The position numbers were made by a program, and so were the translations under genes. A stretch of DNA of 16,488 bases from G020354025 sp964621455 (GTDB lineage: Bacteria; Fidelibacterota; Marinisomatia; SCGC-AAA003-L08; TS1B11). The notes under the pieces are model-generated. The model was given only the letters and a program-made list of their open reading frames with translations. It had not been told where the DNA came from and searched no databases. Positions 1-6,839 of the stretch are shown here, piece by piece (within the stretch, counting starts at the first letter, position 1; each line of letters begins with the position of its first letter). Location: assembly GCA_964621455.1 (NCBI GenBank), contig CAZULW010000053.1:1-16488 (forward strand). The letters run 5' to 3'.

Positions 1-907
1 GTGGGCGTTGTTCCAGCTGGTTAGCGCCAACTCTTCCTTGAAGGGCGATGCGGTCAGCACCCAGCGGGCTCCGTTGGTCTGTATCGAGGAGGTTGTTGAC
101 CGGATTTTCAAGACGGCTTTGGACACGCGCCAGGAGACCTTGTGCTGGTTGGCCGCCTCCGCCAAAACCCGGTCTGTCCGGGGCGTTGGTACGGCCAGCG
201 GCCGGGGGAGTTTGTCCCGCCGTGTCTAACCGGGCGGCGGGGAATGCGTTCCTCCCGACACCAGGTCCCTGATCTGCCCTGCTGGCCGGGCCCCTGATTT
301 GGGCCGTCGTACCACGGTTCAGATTCAAAGCACTGCCCAGGGTCGTTTGCTCAAAACTGGCCGCCATGCGGACGCCATCCAGCCGGGGAGGCTCCCGGTT
401 GGCGATGGCAGCAGGCTGGGCCTCGACCTGAAATCCAGGTCGTCCGGGCCTACCTGCCTGAGCAGGTCCAGCGGCGGCTCCACCACCTTGTTGGGTGCCG
501 CGCTCAATTCCTACGGGGATAGTGACGACACCGCGTCTATCTTCACCCTCGGCGGCGCGCCCAGGCTGATTGGCCCGGCCGAAAGCCTGCATTGCCTGTT
601 GGAGCTGCTGGCGGAGCGCGGCCCGACCTTGCGGGGCTGCTTCACGGGCTTGGGCGGCTCGCTCAGGCTCTTCGGCCGCATCGGTCTCCCGCGCCTCAGC
701 GGTCTCCCTTGCTCGCTGACTTAGGTCTACAAAGAGGGCGGGTCTCGCGCGTCCCCGTTGCTGGGCAAAGGCCGCTCTTAACTGTCCCCTTCTGCGTCCT
801 GGACGGGCGGTCTCGTCAGTCTGCTCGATCTGCTGGAGGTTGTTCTGCTCCGCTATCTCGAAAATCGAGGTAAGGTTGAACCCGGTGAGATTGATTGTGT
901 CAGACAT
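1..907 (-). CDS. Ala/Gln/Arg/Gly-rich protein of unknown function, 3'-truncated by the window edge
   Basis: The minus strand is open without a stop from an ATG at 907 to the window edge (302 codons). An in-frame TGA two codons upstream fixes the 5' limit. The N-terminus starts MSDTINLTGFNLTSIFEIAE. It is followed by a charged stretch at residues 35-110 rich in Arg, Glu, Gln and Ala that could form a coiled coil. Then comes a long low-complexity part rich in Gly, Pro, Gln and Arg (about 110-280, including a GFGGGG run), which looks disordered. No signal peptide or membrane segment is visible. The only Shine-Dalgarno-like bases (TTGAGG) sit one base from the ATG, so initiation looks weak. I do not recognise the family. 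A secreted or surface-structure accessory protein is possible but not shown. The C-terminus, where a folded domain might lie, is outside the window. Confidence 0.65.
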   Translation of the reverse strand, partial: MSDTINLTGFNLTSIFEIAEQNNLQQIEQTDETARPGRRRGQLRAAFAQQRGRARPALFVDLSQRARETAEARETDAAEEPERAAQAREAAPQGRAALRQQLQQAMQAFGRANQPGRAAEGEDRRGVVTIPVGIERGTQQGGGAAAGPAQAGRPGRPGFQVEAQPAAIANREPPRLDGVRMAASFEQTTLGSALNLNRGTTAQIRGPASRADQGPGVGRNAFPAARLDTAGQTPPAAGRTNAPDRPGFGGGGQPAQGLLARVQSRLENPVNNLLDTDQRSPLGADRIALQGRVGANQLEQRP

Positions 908-937
908 GCCTCAACATCTGGTCAAAACGTCCGATAA

Positions 938-1027
938 GATAAGAAAGCCAACAACTGGGAGGACCGACAATGAGAGGATGATTTACGTCACATTCATCAC
1001 AGACTTCCAGTTGTTGGCCTCTTACAA
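938..1027. repeat. Imperfect inverted repeat with nested inner stem
   Basis: Arms GCCAACAACTGG (947-958) and CCAGTTGTTGGC (1007-1018) are perfect 12-bp complements, and pairing extends imperfectly outward for about 6-8 more bases. Inside the 48-base spacer, GATGA (977-981) pairs with TCATC (994-998). The structure sits just upstream of the left-edge gene. It could be a leader RNA structure, a small non-autonomous element or an operator region; the sequence does not decide. Confidence 0.5.
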
Positions 1028-1197
1028 TCTCTAACCATTGCATCTCAAGACACAACCCCTTTTTCGGGAGCTGCGTCCTGTCGCTCTACCGGTGCCTGAA
1101 CGTATATAACAATTTGGGCAAATGCAAGTGGAATCTCGCACATCTTTTCACATGCCGCATTGCCTCATAATCTATGTAACCGAAAAATGGAGGGTAC

Positions 1198-1225
1198 ATG
1201 GTTATCCGAATGGATCCCTTCGGGA
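1198..1225 (-). repeat. Short repeat copy A (inverted), between RBS and transposase start
   Basis: The minus strand reads TCCCGAAGGGATCCATTCGG followed by ATAACCAT. It separates the transposase ribosome binding site (GGAGGG, 1189-1194) from the apparent native ATG at 1225 (MGKNARRE). The outer 21 bases (1198-1218) are a perfect inverted copy of 1725-1745. Confidence 0.75.
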
Positions 1226-1569
1226 TGGGGAAAAATGCCCGTCGTGAGCCGGGTCGAACGACCAGACGGGAGTATCTAAACGCCATCCGTCCCTGGTACA
1301 AAAAGGCGGATAAGGCAGCCAAGAAAGCCATCCTGGATGAGTTCTGCCGGGTCTGTGGCTATAACCGTAAATATGCTATCCGATTGCTGAATCACATCCC
1401 AGACCGCGGCTCGCCCCAGGCTAAGCGAAAAAGGCCCGGTCCCAGGAAACCCTACCATCATCCCCTCATCCCCGTCTGGCCCGTCAGGAGGCCGGGCAAG
1501 CCGCCGGACAGGCTGGAAGTTCTGCAGCAGTTGTGGCGCGTATTAAATCTGCCCTGTTCCAGACGCCTG

Positions 1570-1590
1570 TCCCGCAGGGATCCATTCGGA
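1570..1590 (+). repeat. Short repeat copy B, in-frame insertion in the transposase
   Basis: TCCC, GC, then AGGGATCCATTCGGA. It adds about seven residues (SRRDPFG) between SRRL and KAAIPLWLPYYE, which would otherwise be contiguous in this family. Confidence 0.7.
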
Positions 1591-1694
1591 AAAGCGGCCA
1601 TACCGCTGTGGTTGCCCTATTACGAACAACACTTCAAGAAAGCCCTCCCTGAAAGTATCAAACAGCGGCTTTTCCCGGCCCGAGCCGGAGGCTT

Positions 1695-1745
1695 CCCTTT
1701 GGGAAAGGGCCCCCTTCAGGGGGAGGGATCCATTCGGATAACCAT
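1695..1745 (+). repeat. Short repeat copy C with two adjacent mini-hairpins
   Basis: Two hairpins (CCCTTT/AAAGGG at 1695-1709; CCCCC/GGGGG at 1710-1723) are followed by AGGGATCCATTCGGATAACC (1724-1743). The insertion separates KQRLF from ISPATIDRLM in the transposase. Bases 1725-1745 are the perfect inverse of 1198-1218. Confidence 0.7.
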
Positions 1746-1797
1746 CTCTCCCGCCACCATCGACCGGTTGATGGCTCCCATGAGAAGCAAGAGCCAT

Positions 1798-1818
1798 TCC
1801 CAAAGGGATCCATTCGGA
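1798..1818 (+). repeat. Short repeat copy D, at the catalytic-core deletion junction
   Basis: TCCC, AA, then AGGGATCCATTCGGA. It lies exactly between the last N-terminal block (MRSKSH) and the first C-terminal block (RYLGYNRFD), marking the place where the DDE core has been lost. Confidence 0.7.
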
Positions 1819-2479
1819 GAAGCCGATACCTGGGATATAACCGCTTTGACAGGCAAGAGCTCACCGAACAACTCAACACCCTTTACATCACAGAATGGAG
1901 GTTGCTGATGAACTTCTTCATGCCTTCCACCAAACTGGTGGAAAAATACCGGGACCGTTCCAGGATCATTAAACGCTATGACCAGCCCAAAACCGCCTAT
2001 CAGCGGATCCTGGAATCAAAAACCATTCCCCGGAAAACCAAGCAGGATCTGGAGCATATTCTTAAGACTCTCAATCTCTTTGATATCCAGCAAACCGTTC
2101 AAAGAAAAATCATGGCTCTCTTAAACCATACCACCCCAATTCAATGGGAAATCCAACTTAGGAAAACAGCCTGACTTGGGTTACCTTTTAATATGAGGCA
2201 ACGGGCCCGGGCGCATGAGGAGCACGTGCATTACCATCACCTTCCACAACAAAAGCACCTGGGGCTACTGCAGATCTGCATGAATCTTCCAGGGAGAGCC
2301 AGACCGTCGTCTCCGGCTTAGACAATCTGGCGCCAGATCGTGTCTTAATGGCGTGCAAAATGAAAATGGGACGCCGAATCGTTGCCCCCTGGAAGTATAA
2401 GGGTCATGCTCATGCTATACAAGCGAGGTGTATCGCACAATCATGTCAGTAGGGCTATTTTCTTCCACAATAGAATATG

Positions 2480-3487
2480 CTACAGTGACTTAATCCGCAC
2501 CGGCCCGCCCGAGCTGCGCAGGTAGAGCTGCGGCCCGCCGCCGTTGATCTTTCCCTCCACCTCATTCTTGCCCAGCAATCCCTGGACGGTGATGGGCATA
2601 TCGCACCTTACGCTGCCCCCGCTGGTCCTGGCGTTCACGTCCACCTTGATCCCCTTAGCCAGATATACTGTCACGCCGCCGCCGGAGGTCTTAAGGGTGC
2701 AGTCTTTTTCGGGCTGCTTGGATATGGTAGCGCTGATGCTGCCTCCTGATGTAGCAGCCCTGATAGTTCCCTGCACCTCATTCACGCGGATCGAGCCACC
2801 CGAGGTGCTCACTTCCACCTCGCCGCCGGCCTCATCAATGTGGATCGACCCACCGGATGTGTGAGCCTCCACGTGGCCTGTCACATGACCGATCTCAATG
2901 CCTCCGCCGCTGGTCTTCAGGTCGGCCTCGCCATCACTTCCCTCCAAGGTAATACTGCCACCAGAAGTCCGACCGTAGATTGAGCCCTCGATCCGGCTGA
3001 TATGCAGACTGCCGCCGGAGGTCTCGCACTTCACGTCTCCCTCCAGATCCGCGATCTTAATGCCGCCGCCCGCCGTTGCCAGGTCAAGGTTGTACTTCTC
3101 GGGGACGGTGATAGCGTAGTGGATCCGCAGGTGATTGTCCCACCCGAACCAGTCCCAGCCCCGCTTGGACTTGGCCACAACGGATACATCCTTCCCGGAT
3201 TGGTCGAACCTGATATCGAAGTCCTCGAGGATCTCCTCGACGTCCCGGGCACCGCCCAGGGGGCCCTTCACGGAGATCGCCACCGTCACCGTCTCGGCAC
3301 GGGCCGTCTTCACCTCAATGGAGCCACGCTCCGTATCCAGCGTTAAGGTGCCGCCGGAGCCGACGTTGAAGGATCGAGTAATTTTCTCATCGTCGTCAGC
3401 GGTGCTCGCTGACAGCGACGTGCCCAGCACCAGCAGCGCGACCCAGATGGCAACTGCCAATAGAATACCTTTGACTTTTATCATCAT
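2480..3487 (-). CDS. Exported DUF4097-type beta-repeat protein
   Basis: 335 residues. An N-terminal signal sequence (Met, Lys, then a hydrophobic stretch at about 7-27 ending near SAST) suggests export to the periplasm or outer surface. Residues 35-140 form a beta-rich region. From about 156 onward there are nine [TS]SGG motifs. The first six are spaced exactly 18 residues apart (TSGGS, two to three aliphatic positions, then a Gly turn), as expected of a right-handed beta-solenoid or the DUF4097 fold. The last motif is SSGGPVRIKSL at the C-terminus. The family is widespread and often described as a putative adhesin; no enzymatic residues are evident. Two ATGs stand at 3487 and 3484, and AAAAAGGAAATC just upstream is the likely RBS. 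The gene is separated from the capsid cassette by a repeat-rich spacer and is probably transcribed on its own. Confidence 0.85.
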   Translation of the reverse strand: MMIKVKGILLAVAIWVALLVLGTSLSASTADDDEKITRSFNVGSGGTLTLDTERGSIEVKTARAETVTVAISVKGPLGGARDVEEILEDFDIRFDQSGKDVSVVAKSKRGWDWFGWDNHLRIHYAITVPEKYNLDLATAGGGIKIADLEGDVKCETSGGSLHISRIEGSIYGRTSGGSITLEGSDGEADLKTSGGGIEIGHVTGHVEAHTSGGSIHIDEAGGEVEVSTSGGSIRVNEVQGTIRAATSGGSISATISKQPEKDCTLKTSGGGVTVYLAKGIKVDVNARTSGGSVRCDMPITVQGLLGKNEVEGKINGGGPQLYLRSSGGPVRIKSL

Positions 3488-3603
3488 GATTTCCTTTTTC
3501 CCTTGGCATGATAGAACCTATAGTTACTTTCTGTAGTCTGTTTTCTATGGTTTAGACTGTTATCGTGCGCCCTTTGTTGCCATTTTTTTACTGGGTGCTG
3601 CAA

Positions 3604-3631
3604 ACTGGTTACTGATGACTGGTGACTGGTA
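3604..3631. repeat. Heptamer array 1 (ACTGGTN x4)
   Basis: ACTGGTT, ACTGATG, ACTGGTG, ACTGGTA in exact 7-bp register. Confidence 0.8.
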
Positions 3632-3680
3632 ATTGTCCCGAAGGGACCCCTGCGGGGAAGAGTGATACTTGCTAAAGGAT

Positions 3681-3715
3681 GATCGCTGATCGCTGACCGC
3701 TGACTGCTGATCGCT
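3681..3715. repeat. Heptamer array 2 (GATCGCT x5)
   Basis: GATCGCT, GATCGCT, GACCGCT, GACTGCT, GATCGCT in exact 7-bp register, with partial units on both sides. Confidence 0.85.
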
Positions 3716-3833
3716 GAAAGCGACCAGCGGACCCCCTCCGCGGTGATCACAGGGCACGTTGAGTATTTAGGTGGGTTGGTTAGAGGTAGGTCGAGAGCTG
3801 ATGAGGCTGGACGGAGGGGGCCGGCCGTTTATA

Positions 3834-3868
3834 GTCAGTAGTCCTTTGTCCGTGGTCCGTCGTCACGC
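3834..3868. repeat. Heptamer array 3 (GTCCNNN x5)
   Basis: GTCAGTA, GTCCTTT, GTCCGTG, GTCCGTC, GTCACGC. Bases 3855-3865 are complementary to 3912-3922 of array 4, so arrays 3 and 4 could form a cruciform or RNA stem. Confidence 0.8.
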
Positions 3869-3893
3869 CACGATGGGATCTCTCCAAGGCTGG

Positions 3894-3942
3894 CCACTGG
3901 CAACGGACCACTGACGACGGACGGTTGTTAATCAATCATCAA
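3894..3942. repeat. Heptamer array 4, running up to the fibre gene stop codon
   Basis: CCACTGG, CAACGGA, CCACTGA, CGACGGA, CGGTTGT, TAATCAA, TCATCAA: a degenerate 7-bp periodicity ending at the TTA (stop, minus strand) at 3943. Confidence 0.7.
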
Positions 3943-5834
3943 TTATTTCACCCTTTCCAGGTCGATGTACAGATCCACGCTCACGCCTGACCAGGCCGTA
4001 CCACCGTCATCATTCACGTACAAGCTCTGGGCGCTGCTGAGGCTGAAGATGTTCTTAGCCACCGTCAGGTCAAATAGCCCATTGGATGATATATCCTGGT
4101 TGTTCACCACGTCGGTGCCACCCGCACTGGTGCCGATATTCAATCGCATCCCAGCACCCGCGCCAGATACCTCCGCCACCATGCTCTTGATGCGGTAACC
4201 CGCCGGGACGGCCGCCGAGAGGGTCGTGTCCCCGGTGATGCCCTGTTTGATATATCGGGCCACGTGGCCTGAGGGCAGGTTTAGCGGTATGGCTCCATTG
4301 ACCGACCCGTGCAACTCATTCCCACTCGCATCCTGCCACTGGGCGTGAGTAATGCCGTCGGGAAGATACGCCGCTACACAACCGACTAGGACCACCTGCA
4401 CATGATCTATCTGCAGGGTGCCATTGGTGTCTACGAAGAACTTAAGGTCGGTCCCATCGGCCAGCAGTTCCTGCTCGAACACAATTCCGTCACCGGAAAT
4501 CCCCGTGTTCTGAAGGGTCACTTTGTTATCGGACGAACCCAGAGCCACGTAGCTGCTGCTGGAGCCGTCCAGGTTGCGATAAACGAAGGAGACCCGGTAG
4601 CGCTTGCCCGCCTGGGCCACGCCCTGGTAAAGGGTCTTGGACCCGCCGCTGGCATTTAGCTCCAGGGCCTTATCGTCACCGAAGTTGGCCACAGGGGTGT
4701 TGTCCCGGATGATGTAAGTGGCCGTGCCGGGGCCGCTGTCGCCCCAGTTGTTGGGCGGGGTGGAGCCGGTGGCCCCGGTCCAGTCCTCGCCGTTGGTCAC
4801 CAGGTCGGCCTGGCTGGCCCCTACATCGGCATAGTCCACGGGGGCGCCGGAGGCCAGGGCTTTGATATCATCAACAGATAGGGCTCTATTAAAGAGACTT
4901 ACATCATAGATCGTGCTGTTAAGATGTCTGTTACTAGACCCATCGTTGCCTATATAAAGGTCGTCTCCATTGGTTACAGAATTGGAGTTTGATCCGGTAT
5001 CAGTCTGTAGTATACCATCGACGTAAAGCCGAATAATTCCAGATGACCTTGCCCCCACAATATGATGCACCTTGCCATCATTGATCGCCCCATCTGAGAC
5101 AGCCTGGGAAGCGGTCGAATTAAGGATGAACCTCATCTTGTTGTCGGACATTACGGCGAGAACATAGAATGACCCCGGTCCCACGACGATGNNNNNNNNN
5201 NNNNNNNNNNNNNNNNNNNNNNNNNNNNNNNNNNNNNNNNNNNNNNNNNNNNNNNNNNNNNNNNNNNNNNNNNNNNNNNNNNNNNNNNNNNCTTGTTGTC
5301 GGACATTACGGCGAGAACATAGAATGACCCCGGTCCCACGACGATGGCGCGAACGGCGATGGTGAAATCACCGGTCCCAAAATCGAGGTCGTCGTCATCG
5401 GGTATTATGACCTCGGACGAAGCGCCGTCCAGCTTGAAGGACGGCCCCCCGGCAACGGCCTCCAGCAGGCTCTGGTTGATGTCATAGCGCTTGCCCAGGA
5501 TGTCCTTGCTGGCGTCCAGTACCACATTTCTAGACGACTCGGCGATGCCATCGGCTGCGGCGCGGTCGGCCTTGTTCAGCTCGCTGGCTTCGGCCGTGAG
5601 GCCGGAGAGCTTGTTCAACTCGGTATTAGTCGCTGTCAGGCCATCCAGGATCGCCAGCTCTGAAGCCGACACATCGTTAATGCCGGTAACGTTCGCCAGG
5701 GCTATCTCATCGCTGTTCTCACCCCTGAACGCTGCCCACAAAGGATCTACCAGCTCATATACCCACTCACGGAGCGTCCGCCACCACCAGCGGGTAAGCT
5801 TGGGATCGTGGGTCGATCTGCTCATCAGTGCCAT
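3943..5834 (-). CDS. Phage-fibre-like protein with LamG/concanavalin-type domain (interrupted by an assembly gap)
   Basis: Removing the N run and one copy of the 55-bp flank (155 bases) joins both halves in the same frame, giving about 578 residues. The N-terminal ~45 residues are Trp/Arg-rich (RWWWRTLREW). Residues ~50-95 contain repeats of the phage tail-fibre type (ASELAILDGLTA, NTELNKLSGLTA, ASELNKAD). About 130-275 resembles a LamG_3 jelly roll (FKLDGASSEVIIPDDDDLDF, then SDNKMRFILN, HHIVG, RLYVDG, DVSLFNRALS). The C-terminal half is beta-rich with a second carbohydrate-binding-like region (NWGDSGPGTATY onward) and no recognised enzyme motif. The likely role is a capsid- or tail-attached adhesin binding surface glycans; this is inferred from the repeats and from its position after the head genes. 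ATG at 5834 has GAGGAG nine bases upstream; a TTG two codons earlier is possible. Confidence 0.75.
5137..5346. other. Assembly gap (100 N) with identical 55-bp flanks
   Basis: N run 5192-5291. Bases 5137-5191 equal bases 5292-5346 exactly. This is the pattern left when two contigs overlapping by an assembler k-mer of 55 are joined with a fixed gap. The true sequence is most simply read with 155 bases removed, which restores one reading frame. Confidence 0.9.
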
Positions 5835-5874
5835 CTTCAATGTCTCCTCTCATATTGGTAATTGTCGCACACTT

Positions 5875-5906
5875 CAATCGACAATCGACAATCCGTCAGC
5901 TGACGG
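5875..5906. repeat. Heptamer array 5 (CAATCGA x3) plus 14-bp palindrome
   Basis: CAATCGA, CAATCGA, CAATCCG at 5875-5895, running into the perfect palindrome CCGTCAGCTGACGG (5893-5906). It sits in the spacer between the connector and fibre genes. Confidence 0.8.
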
Positions 5907-5922
5907 ATCAATATTCAATTCA

Positions 5923-6348
5923 CTACTCCTGCACAGGGGAGACCCCCACGGCCACCCCCGCCTTGATAATGTAGGGACGGCAGGCGCTCACCGCGTCCCG
6001 CAGCCACACCTGCCGCAGATCTTCCAGGTCTTTCGGCTTCAGGTAGGTGAACTCCTCACTGGAAGTGCCCGTGGCTGCGACCGTGTAAGTGATAATACCG
6101 CTGTCGGCGATGACCATATTGAGCCGGGGCGCGGCATAATAAAGTGCCAGGTATGCCTCGGCGTCTTTCAGGGCCGCGGCCCGGTCGGTATCCTCCGGGG
6201 TCGACTGCTCGGCGTCGCTGTAGGCCCCGGTCCCGACCCACCCCTCCAGCCGCCTTCCGGCGGGGCCGAAGAAAGGCTCCAGTACGCTATCAGTAATACT
6301 CGACGGCAGGCCGCCAAGGGCCCGGACGTGGGTTCCATCGGCGATCAT
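5923..6348 (-). CDS. Putative phage head-tail connector / head completion protein
   Basis: 141 residues, no signal or membrane segment. It starts with MIADGTHVRALGGLPSSITD, then a mainly helical region with EDTDRAAALKDAEAYLALYYAAPRLN at about residues 52-77 and a C-terminal helix with KDLEDLRQVWLRDAVSACRPY. Length, helical content and position directly after the major capsid protein and a small protein are those of gp6-like connector proteins, but no diagnostic motif is visible, so the role is inferred from position. The ATG overlaps the stop codon of the upstream gene (ATGA, 4 bp), indicating translational coupling. Confidence 0.55.
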   Translation of the reverse strand: MIADGTHVRALGGLPSSITDSVLEPFFGPAGRRLEGWVGTGAYSDAEQSTPEDTDRAAALKDAEAYLALYYAAPRLNMVIADSGIITYTVAATGTSSEEFTYLKPKDLEDLRQVWLRDAVSACRPYIIKAGVAVGVSPVQE

Positions 6349-6635
6349 CGCCTATCCTCCTTGCTCCGTTTGGCGGGTTGGGTCTTCCTGCCTTTGGTTG
6401 CCCCCTTGTCGGCCTTCCCGGCGTCCGCGACTTTCCCCTCCGGCACCTGGATTAACACCCCGGCCTGAATCTGAGCCTGAATGAATCCGCTGGGATGCAC
6501 CCGCAGATACCCCCGGGCGCCGTAGTTCAAAGGGGTGATCACCTCATCGTTGCGCGGGTCCTCCGGATCGCAGATGCCCCGCCCTTCCTTCTCAAGCTGC
6601 GGGTTCAGCCTGACGGCAATGGTTTTCTCGGCCAT
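6345..6635 (-). CDS. Small basic-tailed protein in the capsid cassette, function unknown
   Basis: 96 residues. The N-terminal two thirds look beta-rich (AEKTIAVRLNP, YGARGYLRVHPSGFIQAQIQ, GVLIQVPEGK). The last ~25 residues are Lys/Arg/Ala-rich (KADKGATKGRKTQPAKRSK) and could bind nucleic acid or a capsid surface. A strong RBS (AAGGAG, six bases before the ATG at 6635) and a 4-bp overlap with the next gene support expression. I do not recognise the family; small accessory genes in this position often encode head-fibre or structural accessory proteins. Confidence 0.6.
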   Translation of the reverse strand: MAEKTIAVRLNPQLEKEGRGICDPEDPRNDEVITPLNYGARGYLRVHPSGFIQAQIQAGVLIQVPEGKVADAGKADKGATKGRKTQPAKRSKEDRR

Positions 6636-6657
6636 GATTAACTCCTTACTTTACAAT

Positions 6658-6685
6658 GAATCGTCAATCATCAATCGACATTCAA
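6658..6685. repeat. Heptamer array 6 (CAATCNN x4)
   Basis: GAATCGT, CAATCAT, CAATCGA, CATTCAA in 7-bp register, just upstream of the RBS of the 96-residue gene. Confidence 0.7.
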
Positions 6686-6730
6686 ATGATGGGTCTGAGG
6701 CTCCCGAAGTACGCGATCATCGAACATTTT

Positions 6731-6772
6731 TCAATCTTCAATCAACAATCGCCATTCATCAATAACCATTCC
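6731..6772. repeat. Heptamer array 7 (YCAATNN x6)
   Basis: TCAATCT, TCAATCA, ACAATCG, CCATTCA, TCAATAA, CCATTCC in 7-bp register, between the capsid gene and the 96-residue gene. Confidence 0.7.
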
Positions 6773-6802
6773 TATCGCCTTCGAGAGCCTCAGGGTTCTC
6801 TA

Positions 6803-6836
6803 CCACAGATCCTTCGGGACAGCGAAGGTCCCGGAC
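6803..6836 (-). other. Hairpin downstream of the major capsid gene
   Basis: On the minus strand CGGGAC and GTCCCG pair around a seven-base loop a few bases after the capsid stop codon. No U tract follows. It could be an mRNA-stabilising hairpin or a copy of the CCCGAAGG-type palindromic repeat; a terminator is not supported. Confidence 0.4.
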
Positions 6837-6839
6837 TCA

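Larger units (their letters stand above)
1225..2174 (+). pseudogene. Integrase-like (rve/DDE) transposase, catalytic core deleted and frameshifted
   Basis: The N-terminal part (1225-1800) has the DNA-binding half of an integrase-type transposase: a GYNRKYAIRLLN helix, then a segment around LWRVLNLPCSRRL, KAAIPLWLPYYE and ISPATIDRLMAPMR. The C-terminal part (1824-2174, one frame over) begins RYLGYNRFD and continues through NFFMPSTKLVEKYRD and IKRYDQPKTAYQRIL to a TGA at 2172. This matches the C-terminal tail of the same family. The roughly 100-150 residues with the catalytic Asp/Asp/Glu between them are absent, and the join also changes frame. Two in-frame insertions (about 1570-1590 and 1670-1745) interrupt conserved blocks. 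Any protein would be inactive. The family assignment rests on recalled sequence patterns; I do not assign an IS family name. Confidence 0.8.
1160..2201 (+). mobile_element. Degenerate insertion sequence with recognisable terminal inverted repeats
   Basis: The left end (1160-1181, starting TTGCCTCATA and ending GTAACC) and the right end (2179-2201, starting GGTTACC and ending TATGAGGCAA) form an imperfect terminal inverted repeat. Both outer 10 bases and inner 6 bases are conserved. The element is about 1.04 kb. Between the ends lies a transposase whose N- and C-terminal parts are recognisable but whose catalytic middle is missing. An intact element of this kind should be about 1.4-1.5 kb. No clear target-site duplication is visible. 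The element cannot move by itself. Confidence 0.75.
3488..3942. other. Gene-free spacer with heptanucleotide arrays and small palindromes
   Basis: No convincing coding region. Bases 3604-3631 are four ACTGGTN-like 7-mers. Bases 3635-3657 contain two adjacent hairpins (GTCCC-GAA-GGGAC and CCCC-TGC-GGGG). The remaining arrays (3681-3715, 3834-3868, 3894-3942) are listed separately. The first ~60 bases upstream of 3487 should hold the promoter of the DUF4097 gene, but no clear -35/-10 pair was found. Confidence 0.7.

Noticed and set aside
1798..1908. Programmed frameshift in the transposase
   Set aside because: The catalytic core is missing at the same place and a repeat sits at the junction; a deletion explains the frame change.
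3681..3715. CRISPR-like array
   Set aside because: Units of 7 bp without spacers; no cas genes.
5137..5346. 55-bp direct repeats as attachment sites or a genuine duplication
   Set aside because: Both gaps show exactly the same repeat length abutting the N run, which fits contig overlap rather than biology.
5491..6468. Long plus-strand open frame across the fibre and connector genes
   Set aside because: Antisense shadow of three minus-strand genes with RBSs and family resemblance; it also runs through spacer repeats and has no RBS.
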